Source of the DNA: Chitinophagales bacterium
Lineage (GTDB): Bacteria; Bacteroidota; Bacteroidia; Chitinophagales; Chitinophagaceae
Length of the DNA stretch: 12,190 nucleotides
Direction of reading: 5' to 3'
Assembly (NCBI GenBank): GCA_015654495.1
Contig: JAATGW010000359.1
Location: 1-12,190, forward strand
Shown here: one piece after another, positions 1 to 7,122 of the stretch
Numbering within the stretch: the stretch's first letter is position 1
Layout of the letters: every line of letters begins with the position of its first letter
Notes under the pieces: model-generated
The model's database searches: none
The model's input: only the letters and a program-made list of their open reading frames with translations
Told to the model about the DNA's origin: nothing
Translations under genes and position numbers: made by a program

Positions 1-1
1 A

Positions 2-148
2 GGTAATTTGTTGGTATTTGAAAAAAGTACAAGCAGATATAAATATACCCGGGCCAAAGCTATGCTTGAAGATATGCTGATACGGAAAAAGATTATCCAG
101 CGTCCAAAAGAAAAAGAAGATTGGATGTCGGCTGTTAAGGCAAATTGA
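2..148 (+). CDS. RNA polymerase ECF sigma factor, C-terminal fragment (5' end outside window)
   Basis: This is an open frame entering from the left edge and ending in TGA at 146-148, leaving 48 visible residues. The residues LLVFEKSTSRYKYTRAKAML resemble the helix-turn-helix of sigma region 4.2 in Bacteroidota ECF sigma factors, where a 'LgIsestSRsqytRAKamL'-like segment contacts the -35/-33 element. A basic tail (IRKKIIQRPKEKEDW) follows. The call therefore rests on one short motif; the catalytically informative region 2 lies outside the window. The next gene starts 44 bases downstream on the same strand and encodes a membrane-anchored protein, an arrangement typical of sigma/anti-sigma pairs in this phylum. 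Alternative: the C-terminus of another HTH regulator. Confidence 0.5.
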   Translation, partial: GNLLVFEKSTSRYKYTRAKAMLEDMLIRKKIIQRPKEKEDWMSAVKAN

Positions 149-192
149 CCAGAAAGAGACACCATACTAACCTACTTTCATGATGAACTGCT

Positions 193-1590
193 ATGGAGAG
201 AAATTTTTATACGGAAGGGTTTGAAAGTTTTCTTAAGGACAAGTCGGATCAATATAAATTGTATCCGTCAGATAAAGTCTGGAAAAATATTAACCGCAAA
301 TTGCATCCTAAAAGGCGCTGGCCTTACCTGGCAGCTGCCTTGCTGCTTTTAGGAGTTGGAGTTGGTGGTAAATTCTATTTGGATGATAAGGCCGTTAGCA
401 AAACACAGCCTTCCGAAAAAATTGAAAACAATTCCCCAGGTGTAAATAAAATAGCTGAAAATCAGAATAGTCAAAATCCTGTTGCCGACCAGAATTTACA
501 GATAACAGAAACTAAAACAAATAACCCTGCATCGATAAGTGCTGCCGGTAGTCAGCTTAGGGTCGTTTATAAAAATCCTGACTTAGTAACCGAACATAAT
601 TTAAGCGAGGCCGACGAATTTAATCGCAATTCCGTTCCGGTAATCTCTGCTCCTGATATTTCAGTTTTCAATGAAACTGACGAAACGATCATTAATTCTC
701 CTGATCTGCTGACTTTCAGGCCTCTTGCAACAATCGGTTCCAACCTGTCTTCATCACTTGAAAAAAAATCAGTTACTGTAATTAATAAAAAGGAAGAAGA
801 GGAAAACCTGTCACTGACGCAGAAACTTGTTCACGAGCTTAAAAAAGTTCGCAAAAAAACCGGCTGGGAATTTCATGTAGCCCCGAGCGTTAGTTACCGC
901 CGGCTGATAGGTAATGCAAGTGATCTTCCATTCAACTATTCCGGAGGTACAATGTATAATACCAACACGCCTACCGGTACGGATGTTAGTCAGGCTGTTC
1001 ATCACACCCCGCTGACAGGATTTGAAACAGGCGCTTCTCTTGTATATCCGCTTACGAAAAACCTCAGGGTAAGAGCTGGTATGCAATTCAACTATAACCG
1101 TTATGAAATAAAAGCCTATACCTACAAACCGGAAATGGCCAGTTTCGGCGTGGACTACAGCGGCGCAAATGCAAGGTCGATCAATACCATTTCCTACTAC
1201 AGAAACTATAGCGGAAATTCACTTACAAAGTTGCGTAACGAAAGATTCATGGTTTCCGTGCCTTTGGGAGTGGAACTCACACTGTTTGGCAATGATAGAG
1301 TGACATTCAATGTAGCATCAACTATTCAACCCACCTATATTTTCGACAACAACTCATTCCTCATTTCAACTAACCTGAAAAACTACGCACAGGAACCAAG
1401 ACTATACAGAAACTGGAATGTGAATGCGGGCCTTGAAGCGTTCCTGAGTGTAAAAACAGGCACGGTGAACTGGGTAGTAGGACCGCAATTCAGGTATCAG
1501 GTATTATCCAGCTATAAGGATAACTATCCGATCAGCGAACACCTTGTAGATTATGGATTGAAAATCGGTGTGGTAAAGCCAATACGTTAA
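193..1590 (+). CDS. Membrane-anchored protein with C-terminal outer-membrane beta-barrel-like domain (possible anti-sigma partner)
   Basis: This encodes 465 residues with no cleavable signal peptide. Residues 1-44 are hydrophilic and probably cytosolic, with a YPSDKVWKNI segment seen in many Bacteroidota proteins of this type. Residues 45-60 (LAAALLLLGVGVGG) form one transmembrane helix after the positive KRR cluster. Residues about 65-200 are a low-complexity linker rich in N, S, T and E, followed by a charged helix (about 200-222). Residues 224-465 alternate polar and aromatic/hydrophobic positions in strand-length runs separated by turns, as in porin-family barrels. The ATG at 193 is the first in frame; the leader shows no clear ribosome binding site. 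It follows the probable sigma gene by 44 bases, so an anti-sigma or signal-transducing role is inferred, not shown. An intrinsic terminator follows. Confidence 0.72.
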   Translation: MERNFYTEGFESFLKDKSDQYKLYPSDKVWKNINRKLHPKRRWPYLAAALLLLGVGVGGKFYLDDKAVSKTQPSEKIENNSPGVNKIAENQNSQNPVADQNLQITETKTNNPASISAAGSQLRVVYKNPDLVTEHNLSEADEFNRNSVPVISAPDISVFNETDETIINSPDLLTFRPLATIGSNLSSSLEKKSVTVINKKEEEENLSLTQKLVHELKKVRKKTGWEFHVAPSVSYRRLIGNASDLPFNYSGGTMYNTNTPTGTDVSQAVHHTPLTGFETGASLVYPLTKNLRVRAGMQFNYNRYEIKAYTYKPEMASFGVDYSGANARSINTISYYRNYSGNSLTKLRNERFMVSVPLGVELTLFGNDRVTFNVASTIQPTYIFDNNSFLISTNLKNYAQEPRLYRNWNVNAGLEAFLSVKTGTVNWVVGPQFRYQVLSSYKDNYPISEHLVDYGLKIGVVKPIR

Positions 1591-1610
1591 AACGGGTTCA
1601 GTATTATATT

Positions 1611-1646
1611 AACCGCTTGTTTAGAAATCAGGCGGTTTTTTATTTT
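1611..1646 (+). terminator. Intrinsic terminator after the barrel-domain gene
   Basis: AACCGCTTG (1611-1619) pairs with CAGGCGGTT (1629-1637) over nine base pairs including one G-U wobble. The loop is 9 nt, and a T-rich tail (TTTTATTTT) follows directly. It sits 20 bases after the stop at 1590 and separates this gene from the lipoprotein gene. Confidence 0.8.
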
Positions 1647-1647
1647 G
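1617..1647 (+). promoter_or_regulatory. Possible Bacteroidota-type promoter for the lipoprotein gene
   Basis: A TTG at 1617-1619 and TATTTTG at 1641-1647 are 21 bases apart, close to the Bacteroidota sigma consensus TTG-N17-23-TAnnTTTG, although the -7 element is one base short. A start site near 1654 would leave a leader of about 25 nt before the ATG at 1679. The elements overlap the preceding terminator. Only sequence resemblance supports this. Confidence 0.3.
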
Positions 1648-1678
1648 CACGGGATTGTCGCATCAATATTTTTACCGC

Positions 1679-2245
1679 ATGAAATCCATATCATCTGTAT
1701 TAGCCATTTTTATCCTGTTTGCCTGTTCTTCCAAAAAGAATGAAAAATCTTTTGTTCAGAAAGACACCAGTTTTTATCCTGTCTCCTCTTTTATTCAAAC
1801 AGAACTCCTGAACGTTGATTCAATGCCTGTTGCTCTTTTTTATATAAGGACGGCCGACGGTAAAAGCGATACCAGCATAGTTGATAAAAAGGTACTACAC
1901 CAGCAGGCTGCCGATATTATTTCACCTGATATAAGCAAAGAACCTTTAAAAGAGAAGTATGAAGAAACCGTTTTCATGGATGAAACCATTAATTCGGTTA
2001 CATTATCATATTCAACAGAAGATCCGGATGCCGAGGTCAGAAAAATTGAGGTATTTGTAAGTCCGGATACTGAAAAAGTGAAATATGTGTATGTGGAAAA
2101 AACCTTTTCCAGAAATGACAGCAGTTTTACAAAAAAAATGATCTGGACTACAGGTAAATACCTGCAGGTGAATTCATCCATAACCCCCAAAACGGGATCG
2201 CAGATTTCAGTGCAGGAAAAATTTACCTGGGATCTGATGAATTAA
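1679..2245 (+). CDS. Small lipoprotein of unknown function
   Basis: This encodes 188 residues from the ATG at 1679. That start is preferred over an in-frame TTG at 1655 because it places a lipoprotein signal peptide at the N-terminus: MKSISSVLAIFILFACSSKK, with a lipobox LFAC and acylated cysteine at residue 16. The mature part is polar and rich in S, D, E, K and T, with beta-strand-like stretches (for example VRKIEVFVSP and KVKYVYVEKTF) and no further membrane segment. I do not recognise the family. The SSKK after the cysteine lacks the acidic signature that sends some Bacteroidota lipoproteins to the surface, so a periplasm-facing position is a guess. uvrC starts 36 bases downstream on the same strand, so co-transcription is possible. 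Confidence 0.8.
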   Translation: MKSISSVLAIFILFACSSKKNEKSFVQKDTSFYPVSSFIQTELLNVDSMPVALFYIRTADGKSDTSIVDKKVLHQQAADIISPDISKEPLKEKYEETVFMDETINSVTLSYSTEDPDAEVRKIEVFVSPDTEKVKYVYVEKTFSRNDSSFTKKMIWTTGKYLQVNSSITPKTGSQISVQEKFTWDLMN

Positions 2246-2260
2246 GAGAAACTATTCAAA

Positions 2261-2276
2261 GCCGTAACTTTACGGC
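2261..2276 (+). promoter_or_regulatory. Near-palindrome with -7-like box just before uvrC
   Basis: GCCGTAACTTTACGGC is a near-perfect inverted repeat (6-bp arms, 4-nt centre) ending 5 bases before the uvrC ATG. It contains TAACTTTA (2265-2272), one base away from the TAnnTTTG -7 element, but no TTG lies 17-23 bases upstream. If it is a promoter, the uvrC mRNA would be nearly leaderless. It could instead be a small hairpin or operator around the start codon. Confidence 0.3.
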
Positions 2277-2281
2277 CTTGT

Positions 2282-4129
2282 ATGAATCCCGAAGAATTCC
2301 AGGCGATACAGTCATCCATACCAGCAGCACCCGGCATCTATAAATATTTTGATGAGCATCATACCTTATTATATGTAGGTAAGGCCAAGCATTTGCGCAA
2401 GAGAGTAAGTTCCTACTTTACCCGCAATGTAGGCAGCTATAAAACAAATGAGCTTGTCAGGCGTATCAGGTCCATTGAGTTTACACTCGTGAATTCAGAA
2501 CAGGATGCATTTTTACTGGAGAATTCACTTATCAAGGAGTTCCAGCCCAGATATAATATCAATCTGAAAGACGATAAATCTTATCCCTATATCGTCATAA
2601 AAAAAGAAGATTTTCCGCGGGTATTTTTAACCCGCAGACTTATAAAAGATGGTTCGGAATACCTTGGTCCTTTTACTTCTGTTGGCAGGGTTCGCGAACT
2701 GATCCATTTTACCCGCCAGCATATTCCTTTAAGGACCTGCAAGCTTAATCTTACTCCTCAGAATATTGAGAAAAAGAAATTTAAGGTTTGCCTTGAATAT
2801 CACCTGGGCAATTGCAAAGGCCCATGTGAAGGCTTACAATCTGCTGCTGATTATGATGAAGGATTACAGAGGCTGCGAAATTTGCTCAAAGGAAATCTTT
2901 CACCTGTTCTGCAATTGTATAAGGAGCAGATGATGGACTATGTGCAAAAACTTTCTTTTGAGAAGGCGGAGATCCTCAGGAAAAAAATGGAGCATCTCAA
3001 AGAATACCAGGCCAGATCAACCATAGTTAACCAGAAGCTGGGCGACCTGGATGTTTTTTCACTGGCTGAAGTGGAAGACGAGGCATATGCTAATTTTCTG
3101 ATGGTAAGGAACGGAACTATCGTAGACACACAAACGATCACGCTTAAGAAAAAACTTGAAGAATCAGCAGGCGAATTGCTTTCGTTTGCAGTCAATCATT
3201 TTCGCGAAACTTTTAAAAGTACTGCACCTGAAATTGTGGTTCCTTTCCCGGTTGAGTACCCGGATGAAACCATCAGACAGACCATTCCAAAATCAGGGGA
3301 CAAAAAGAACCTGGTTGATCTTTCTCTGAAAAATGTAGACTATTTTATTCAGGAATTGCAGAAAAGGAAAAGGCTTCATCTGCAGGAAAATCCGGAAAGC
3401 CGCGCAGAATTGCTCCTTCAAATGCAGGATGACTTATCGCTGATGGAAACACCTGTGCATATTGAATGTTTTGACAATTCTAATTTCCAGGGAAGCTATC
3501 CGGTATCTGCGATGGTTTGCTTTAAAGATGGGGTGCCGAGTAAAAAAGATTACAGGCATTATAATGTGAAAACCGTTGAGGGTATAAATGATTTCGCGAC
3601 CATGAAGGAAGTGGTGCTGAGAAGATATAAACGCCTTCTGGAGAGCGGCGAATCGCTTCCGCAACTTGTTATCATAGATGGAGGCAAAGGCCAGCTTGGT
3701 GCTGCAATGGAAGCAATTGAAGATCTTGGATTAACAGGAAGGCTCACACTGGTGGGGCTCGCAAAAAATGAAGAGGAATTATTTTTTCCCGGCGACAAGG
3801 AATCTTTGAAACTCCCTTTTGACGGGCCTTCGTTAAGACTTATCCGCTTTATACGCGACGAAGTACACCGGTTTGGTATTGGTTTTCACAGAAAGAAAAG
3901 AAGTACAGGAACTTTTAAGAATCAGCTGGAAGATATTAAAGGGATCGGAAACCAAACCGCAGATACACTTTTAAAACAGTTCAGATCGGTTAAAAATATC
4001 GCCGCTGCCGGATTGGAGGAAATTGAAAAAATAGCGGGGAAGCAAAAGGCCAGGATCATTTATGATTATTTTCATCCGGATGAAAATAATCCAGGGGAGG
4101 AGCGAGGTAAAGCACATTTAGAAGGATAA
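2282..4129 (+). CDS. uvrC: UvrABC system protein C, excinuclease subunit
   Basis: UvrC makes the 3' and 5' incisions around a lesion marked by UvrA-UvrB in nucleotide excision repair, in the cytoplasm. At 615 residues it has the full usual length. An N-terminal GIY-YIG nuclease domain (about 14-95) shows GIY at 18-20, YVG at 31-33 and the glutamate of LLENSLIK at 80. Four cysteines (153, 170, 178, 182) match the reported [4Fe-4S]-binding set. A UVR/UvrB-binding helix lies near 213-243. The RNase H-like 5'-incision domain carries D398 (ECFDNSN), D466 (IIDGGKGQ) and a conserved histidine in RDEVHRFGIGFHRKK (529 or 536). Tandem helix-hairpin-helix motifs (about 548-598, DIKGIGNQTA) bind DNA. All key residues are present. 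The start fits the family N-terminus (IPAAPGIY at 13-20). Confidence 0.98.
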   Translation: MNPEEFQAIQSSIPAAPGIYKYFDEHHTLLYVGKAKHLRKRVSSYFTRNVGSYKTNELVRRIRSIEFTLVNSEQDAFLLENSLIKEFQPRYNINLKDDKSYPYIVIKKEDFPRVFLTRRLIKDGSEYLGPFTSVGRVRELIHFTRQHIPLRTCKLNLTPQNIEKKKFKVCLEYHLGNCKGPCEGLQSAADYDEGLQRLRNLLKGNLSPVLQLYKEQMMDYVQKLSFEKAEILRKKMEHLKEYQARSTIVNQKLGDLDVFSLAEVEDEAYANFLMVRNGTIVDTQTITLKKKLEESAGELLSFAVNHFRETFKSTAPEIVVPFPVEYPDETIRQTIPKSGDKKNLVDLSLKNVDYFIQELQKRKRLHLQENPESRAELLLQMQDDLSLMETPVHIECFDNSNFQGSYPVSAMVCFKDGVPSKKDYRHYNVKTVEGINDFATMKEVVLRRYKRLLESGESLPQLVIIDGGKGQLGAAMEAIEDLGLTGRLTLVGLAKNEEELFFPGDKESLKLPFDGPSLRLIRFIRDEVHRFGIGFHRKKRSTGTFKNQLEDIKGIGNQTADTLLKQFRSVKNIAAAGLEEIEKIAGKQKARIIYDYFHPDENNPGEERGKAHLEG

Positions 4130-4134
4130 AAAAA

Positions 4135-4160
4135 GGGGGCGTGGATAGACATCCAACCCC
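4135..4160 (-). terminator. Terminator-like hairpin oriented for the - strand
   Basis: Read on the - strand, GGGG-T-TGGAT (4160 to 4151) pairs with ATCCA-CG-CCCC (4146 to 4136). The loop is GTCT, a small internal loop interrupts the stem, and seven T residues follow (complement of A at 4128-4134). On the + strand there is no T-tract, so it would act on leftward transcripts. It lies about 190 bases beyond the main gldN terminator, inside the 3' flank of uvrC. It is either a backup terminator for the gld operon or the end of an unannotated leftward small transcript. Confidence 0.55.
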
Positions 4161-4181
4161 GTTATTAAAATCCAATATCCT

Positions 4182-4235
4182 ATGAAAAACCGTGTTAAAG
4201 ATAAGGTTAGGAACATTATCCTGATACGCCGGTAA
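4182..4235 (+). CDS. Possible 17-residue basic small ORF
   Basis: ATG at 4182 opens MKNRVKDKVRNIILIRR, ending in TAA at 4233-4235. The peptide is strongly basic (8 K/R of 17) with a short hydrophobic patch. It begins 52 bases after the uvrC stop, shortly after the hairpin at 4135-4160. There is no recognisable ribosome binding site, and a frame this short arises easily by chance. It could also be the 5' remnant of a lost gene. This is a candidate only. Confidence 0.15.
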   Translation: MKNRVKDKVRNIILIRR

Positions 4236-4351
4236 TAAAATTATTTTTTAATTTTTAAGCCCTGCCGTTGAAAAAATACGAAAACGTAATGTTTCTTAGG
4301 CGCTTTATTATATACTTCTCAATATTTGCGTATTTGTACGCTTTAAATAAA

Positions 4352-4381
4352 AAAAGCACCGTGCTGTAACACGGTGCTTTT
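4352..4381. terminator. Bidirectional intrinsic terminator between uvrC and gldN
   Basis: AAAAGCACCGTG (4352-4363) and CACGGTGCTTTT (4370-4381) form a perfect 12-bp stem around the loop CTGTAA. Leftward transcripts (end of gldKLMN) get a strong T tail (TTTTTTTATTTA). Rightward transcripts from uvrC get TTTTATAAA. It starts 20 bases beyond the gldN stop and some 220 bases beyond uvrC. Confidence 0.9.
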
Positions 4382-4401
4382 ATAAATAGAATTGATTTGT
4401 T

Positions 4402-5454
4402 TTAATAAGACCAGAGATCCTGTTCGAAATTAAAGATCTTGTTTTTGATATTATCACCTTCCAGCAGGCGAAGAATCGGATCTTTAATATAACCACTGAT
4501 GGTCATATTATAGGGATTCTCGATAGTGGATTTGGTAACATAGCTTGAAAAGAAACGGCTTTCGAACAATTCTTCCCAACTCATTCTTGCTCCAAAGTTC
4601 TTTCCATTATACGCTTCGAATTTTGCAAGGATAGGTCTCAGATCAGGATAGTATACCCAGAAGATCGGAGATTCACCCAATACAGTTCCGCTGCTTTCGT
4701 CCACAATTGTTTTTAGCGGAGCGATACCGAGGATACGAGCATACATTCTTGAAGATTCTTTGTCGAAAACCCACTCTTCCTTGATCCTGAATTTCTCCAC
4801 CTGGTCAGGATTGAAATCCCTGGTGATGATCTTCTTGGTCATGATACCTTTTATACCTGTAGGATCTTTGTCGAAATCCGGTACATCGAGTGTATCGCTT
4901 TTACCAACAATTGTTGAGAGGATTTTATCCATTGCCAAAGGAGTTGTGAAGCGATCATCCACGGTGGGATCGAATGCGCTTACTTCGCCGGAACGGATAG
5001 CATTCAGAAGAATGATGATGAAACGCTGGTTACCATTATCCTCATCTGCAGCATAACGGAAGGGCAGGTTCATTTTTTCTCTGATATCTATTTCTCTCCA
5101 AACACGCTGGCGGTACCATGCATCATCCTCACGGATATGCTCATACGCAAGCGGTGTTCTTTCTTTAACGAGGTTGCGTTCTATCGCAGCATCATTACGA
5201 AGAGATTTCAAAGGCTTGAATTGTTCCAGTGGATCTTTAGCCGGCGCCACAGCTACCGGAGTAGTGTCTTTGGCCTGTGCATCCAGATTGGCATTGGAAA
5301 CTTTTGTATTTGTTTTCTTGGTGGTGGCTTTTTTGGCCGTCGTGCCTTTAGGGCGCGTCGTCTTCTTACGGGTCGGGGTCTGTGCATCGGCTACAGTCAC
5401 TGCCAAACCGAAGGCTGCCACCAGTAACACATATTTTGCCAAATGGAATTTCAT
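4402..5454 (-). CDS. gldN: Type IX secretion/gliding motility protein GldN (PorN)
   Basis: GldN/PorN is a periplasmic protein that, with the lipoprotein GldK, forms a large ring under the outer membrane in the type IX secretion system, which exports adhesins, enzymes and gliding proteins. This copy is 350 residues from the ATG at 5454. An upstream in-frame ATG would add MYYKSLT ahead of a clean signal peptide, so the shorter start is chosen. The signal peptide (residues 1-24) ends VADA with Q25 following. Residues 26-53 are a lysine/threonine-rich low-complexity tract. The globular part begins about residue 74 with family features such as ERNLVKERTPLAYEHIREDD, a WREIDIREKMN motif and IFWVYYPDLRPILAKFEAYN. 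It is the last gene of the gldKLMN cluster, 60 bases after gldM, and a strong terminator follows. Confidence 0.95.
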   Translation of the reverse strand: MKFHLAKYVLLVAAFGLAVTVADAQTPTRKKTTRPKGTTAKKATTKKTNTKVSNANLDAQAKDTTPVAVAPAKDPLEQFKPLKSLRNDAAIERNLVKERTPLAYEHIREDDAWYRQRVWREIDIREKMNLPFRYAADEDNGNQRFIIILLNAIRSGEVSAFDPTVDDRFTTPLAMDKILSTIVGKSDTLDVPDFDKDPTGIKGIMTKKIITRDFNPDQVEKFRIKEEWVFDKESSRMYARILGIAPLKTIVDESSGTVLGESPIFWVYYPDLRPILAKFEAYNGKNFGARMSWEELFESRFFSSYVTKSTIENPYNMTISGYIKDPILRLLEGDNIKNKIFNFEQDLWSY

Positions 5455-5514
5455 GGTCAAAGATTTATAATACAAATTAAACGATTCAGTTTCAGTTCTT
5501 ATTGTTAAACTTAC

Positions 5515-7068
5515 TTATTGCAGGTGATAGCTTAAGCTGGTTGGCAACACACGTTCAGCACCTGCCGGATCTTTCACTCTGATGTCAGTGATCATTACAA
5601 CAGACCCCGGTTTCACTTTATTAATCATAGTAGCAGCGCTTCCTGCAAATCTAGGACCTGCGTTTGGCGCCTGCTGATAGTCTTCACCCTGGTTCATTAC
5701 ACCAACATTATAACTGATAACAGTGAATTCAGCTGCAAACTCGGATTCTTCCAGCTTAGCCATTACACCACCCATTGCACGAAGCTGTGCCGATGGTACG
5801 CGGCCTGGTTTCAGGTTTCCGACATAAGCAGTTGGATTAGGTAATTTCTTAACCCTGAACATTACTTTACCGGCAGACTTTCCTTCAACCAGTACAGTTA
5901 TGCTATGTTCACCAAGAGAGATTGCGCCTGGTTTAGCGATGTATTTGGCTGCGCCGGCTTTGGAGATAGTTCCACCACTGAACTGAGCATTTACTTTTTC
6001 GCTACCGGCACCAGCTGTAATAGTAAGCGGATTATCAACTCCGATATAAAGTACATTCATTTTATCAGCAGATACAGCAACACCTGAAGGAGCACCCACA
6101 GTGTATTCGATATCTTTTGATGTTTCTTTTAATTCACCAGAGTTAGGATCAACGTATTTTACATTTACATGCATTTTACGTGTGCCTGTTCCACCTACAC
6201 TGAATTTGGATTCAGCCACACCCTGATCGTTTACAGCAATTGTTTTTCCATCGATCGTAATCGTAGGTTTAACTGCATTGTTAAATGCACCCAGACCGGC
6301 TCTAATAACCATTTCTTCGCCAGGCATAAAGTAGGTAGAATTAGTACCTACAAGTGGTTCAAATTTGTCCAGGATGAGTTTAACAGATCCAACCTGGTTT
6401 GCACAGTATGTGGCAATCTGGCTTTCTGTATTCTTAATATCATTCTGAAATTTGCTCAGCATTGTTAATGCAGCAACTGTAGGAGTCATGTGAAAATAAC
6501 TGAAGGTCCAGTCCTTTATCACGTCACCTGTTTTAGTGTTGCCCGCTTTTGAAGCAGGAATCGCCAGGTTTACAGGTATTTTATTACCCAGTGCCTTTGT
6601 GATATCCGGATCGATTGCAAGAACATTTTTCTTGAAATCTTCCAATGTTGAGTATAAAACTTTTCCCTGTCCTTTGGTATCGAAGAGCCTTGTTGCTGCA
6701 TCGATATTATCTTCTTTAAAACTGGAATCGCCGTTTTCGGCAGGGTTGAAACCTGCTTCTTTAAGCAATTCACCTTTTAATTTGTTAATTGTGTTTGAAG
6801 CCTGTTCAGCGAGTTCCCTGGCTTTGTCTGCTTTTGGTTTCCAGATGGCAGCTTTTTCAGCTGTTTTCGGATCTTTCAGCAGTTCAGCGAAATTATCGTA
6901 AATAGATTTTGTAGAACTATTGAGTACTGTGTTTGATTGCTGCAGGCTATTATCAACCACCTTAAAGGCGTTGATGATTTCTGCAGATACATTCAGCGCA
7001 AGCAACGCGGTCAACACGAGGTACATCATGTTGATCATCTTTTGCCTGGGCTCTTTAGGAAGTGCCAT
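5515..7068 (-). CDS. gldM: Type IX secretion/gliding motor protein GldM (PorM)
   Basis: GldM/PorM is the periplasm-spanning rotor shaft of the T9SS motor. Its single transmembrane helix sits inside a ring of GldL, and its four periplasmic domains reach the GldK-GldN ring. This copy is 517 residues, the usual size. The N-terminus MALPKEPRQKMINMMYLVLT is characteristic, with one hydrophobic helix at about 12-28 followed by SAEIINAF. A helical D1 domain (about 35-225) precedes Ig-like beta domains, including the hallmark KMNVLYIGVDNPL at 336-348. The last domain (about 412-517, from PTAYVG) contains MGGVMAKLEESEF. The ATG at 7068 gives the conserved start. It lies 54 bases downstream of gldL and 60 bases before gldN, consistent with one transcript. 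No key segment is missing. Confidence 0.97.
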   Translation of the reverse strand: MALPKEPRQKMINMMYLVLTALLALNVSAEIINAFKVVDNSLQQSNTVLNSSTKSIYDNFAELLKDPKTAEKAAIWKPKADKARELAEQASNTINKLKGELLKEAGFNPAENGDSSFKEDNIDAATRLFDTKGQGKVLYSTLEDFKKNVLAIDPDITKALGNKIPVNLAIPASKAGNTKTGDVIKDWTFSYFHMTPTVAALTMLSKFQNDIKNTESQIATYCANQVGSVKLILDKFEPLVGTNSTYFMPGEEMVIRAGLGAFNNAVKPTITIDGKTIAVNDQGVAESKFSVGGTGTRKMHVNVKYVDPNSGELKETSKDIEYTVGAPSGVAVSADKMNVLYIGVDNPLTITAGAGSEKVNAQFSGGTISKAGAAKYIAKPGAISLGEHSITVLVEGKSAGKVMFRVKKLPNPTAYVGNLKPGRVPSAQLRAMGGVMAKLEESEFAAEFTVISYNVGVMNQGEDYQQAPNAGPRFAGSAATMINKVKPGSVVMITDIRVKDPAGAERVLPTSLSYHLQ

Positions 7069-7122
7069 GAGTTTTCTGGATTTAAATGTTTAGAGTTAGG
7101 TTTTTCATACAGGTTGTCCCGA

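Larger units (their letters stand above)
4130..4401. other. Convergent intergenic region between uvrC and gldN
   Basis: This 272-base gap lies between the 3' ends of uvrC (+) and gldN (-). It is AT-rich, especially 4233-4350. It contains the - strand hairpin at 4135-4160, the small + strand frame at 4182-4235 and the bidirectional terminator at 4352-4381. Between 4236 and 4351 I see no open frame of note and no repeat. A 32-codon - strand frame starts with the ATG at 4215-4217 but runs through the 4135-4160 hairpin. Confidence 0.6.

Noticed and set aside
1840..2190. 116-codon - strand frame opposite the lipoprotein gene
   Set aside because: It is antisense to a frame with a clear lipoprotein signal, and has no promoter or family match.
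4154..4217. 32-codon - strand frame in the uvrC-gldN gap (start at 4215-4217)
   Set aside because: It reads through the terminator hairpin at 4135-4160 and into the 3' end of uvrC, which a real small gene would be unlikely to do.
6536..6901. 121-codon + strand frame opposite gldM
   Set aside because: Its serine/phenylalanine/alanine-rich translation is the usual shadow of a helical, lysine-rich coding strand; gldM is certain here.
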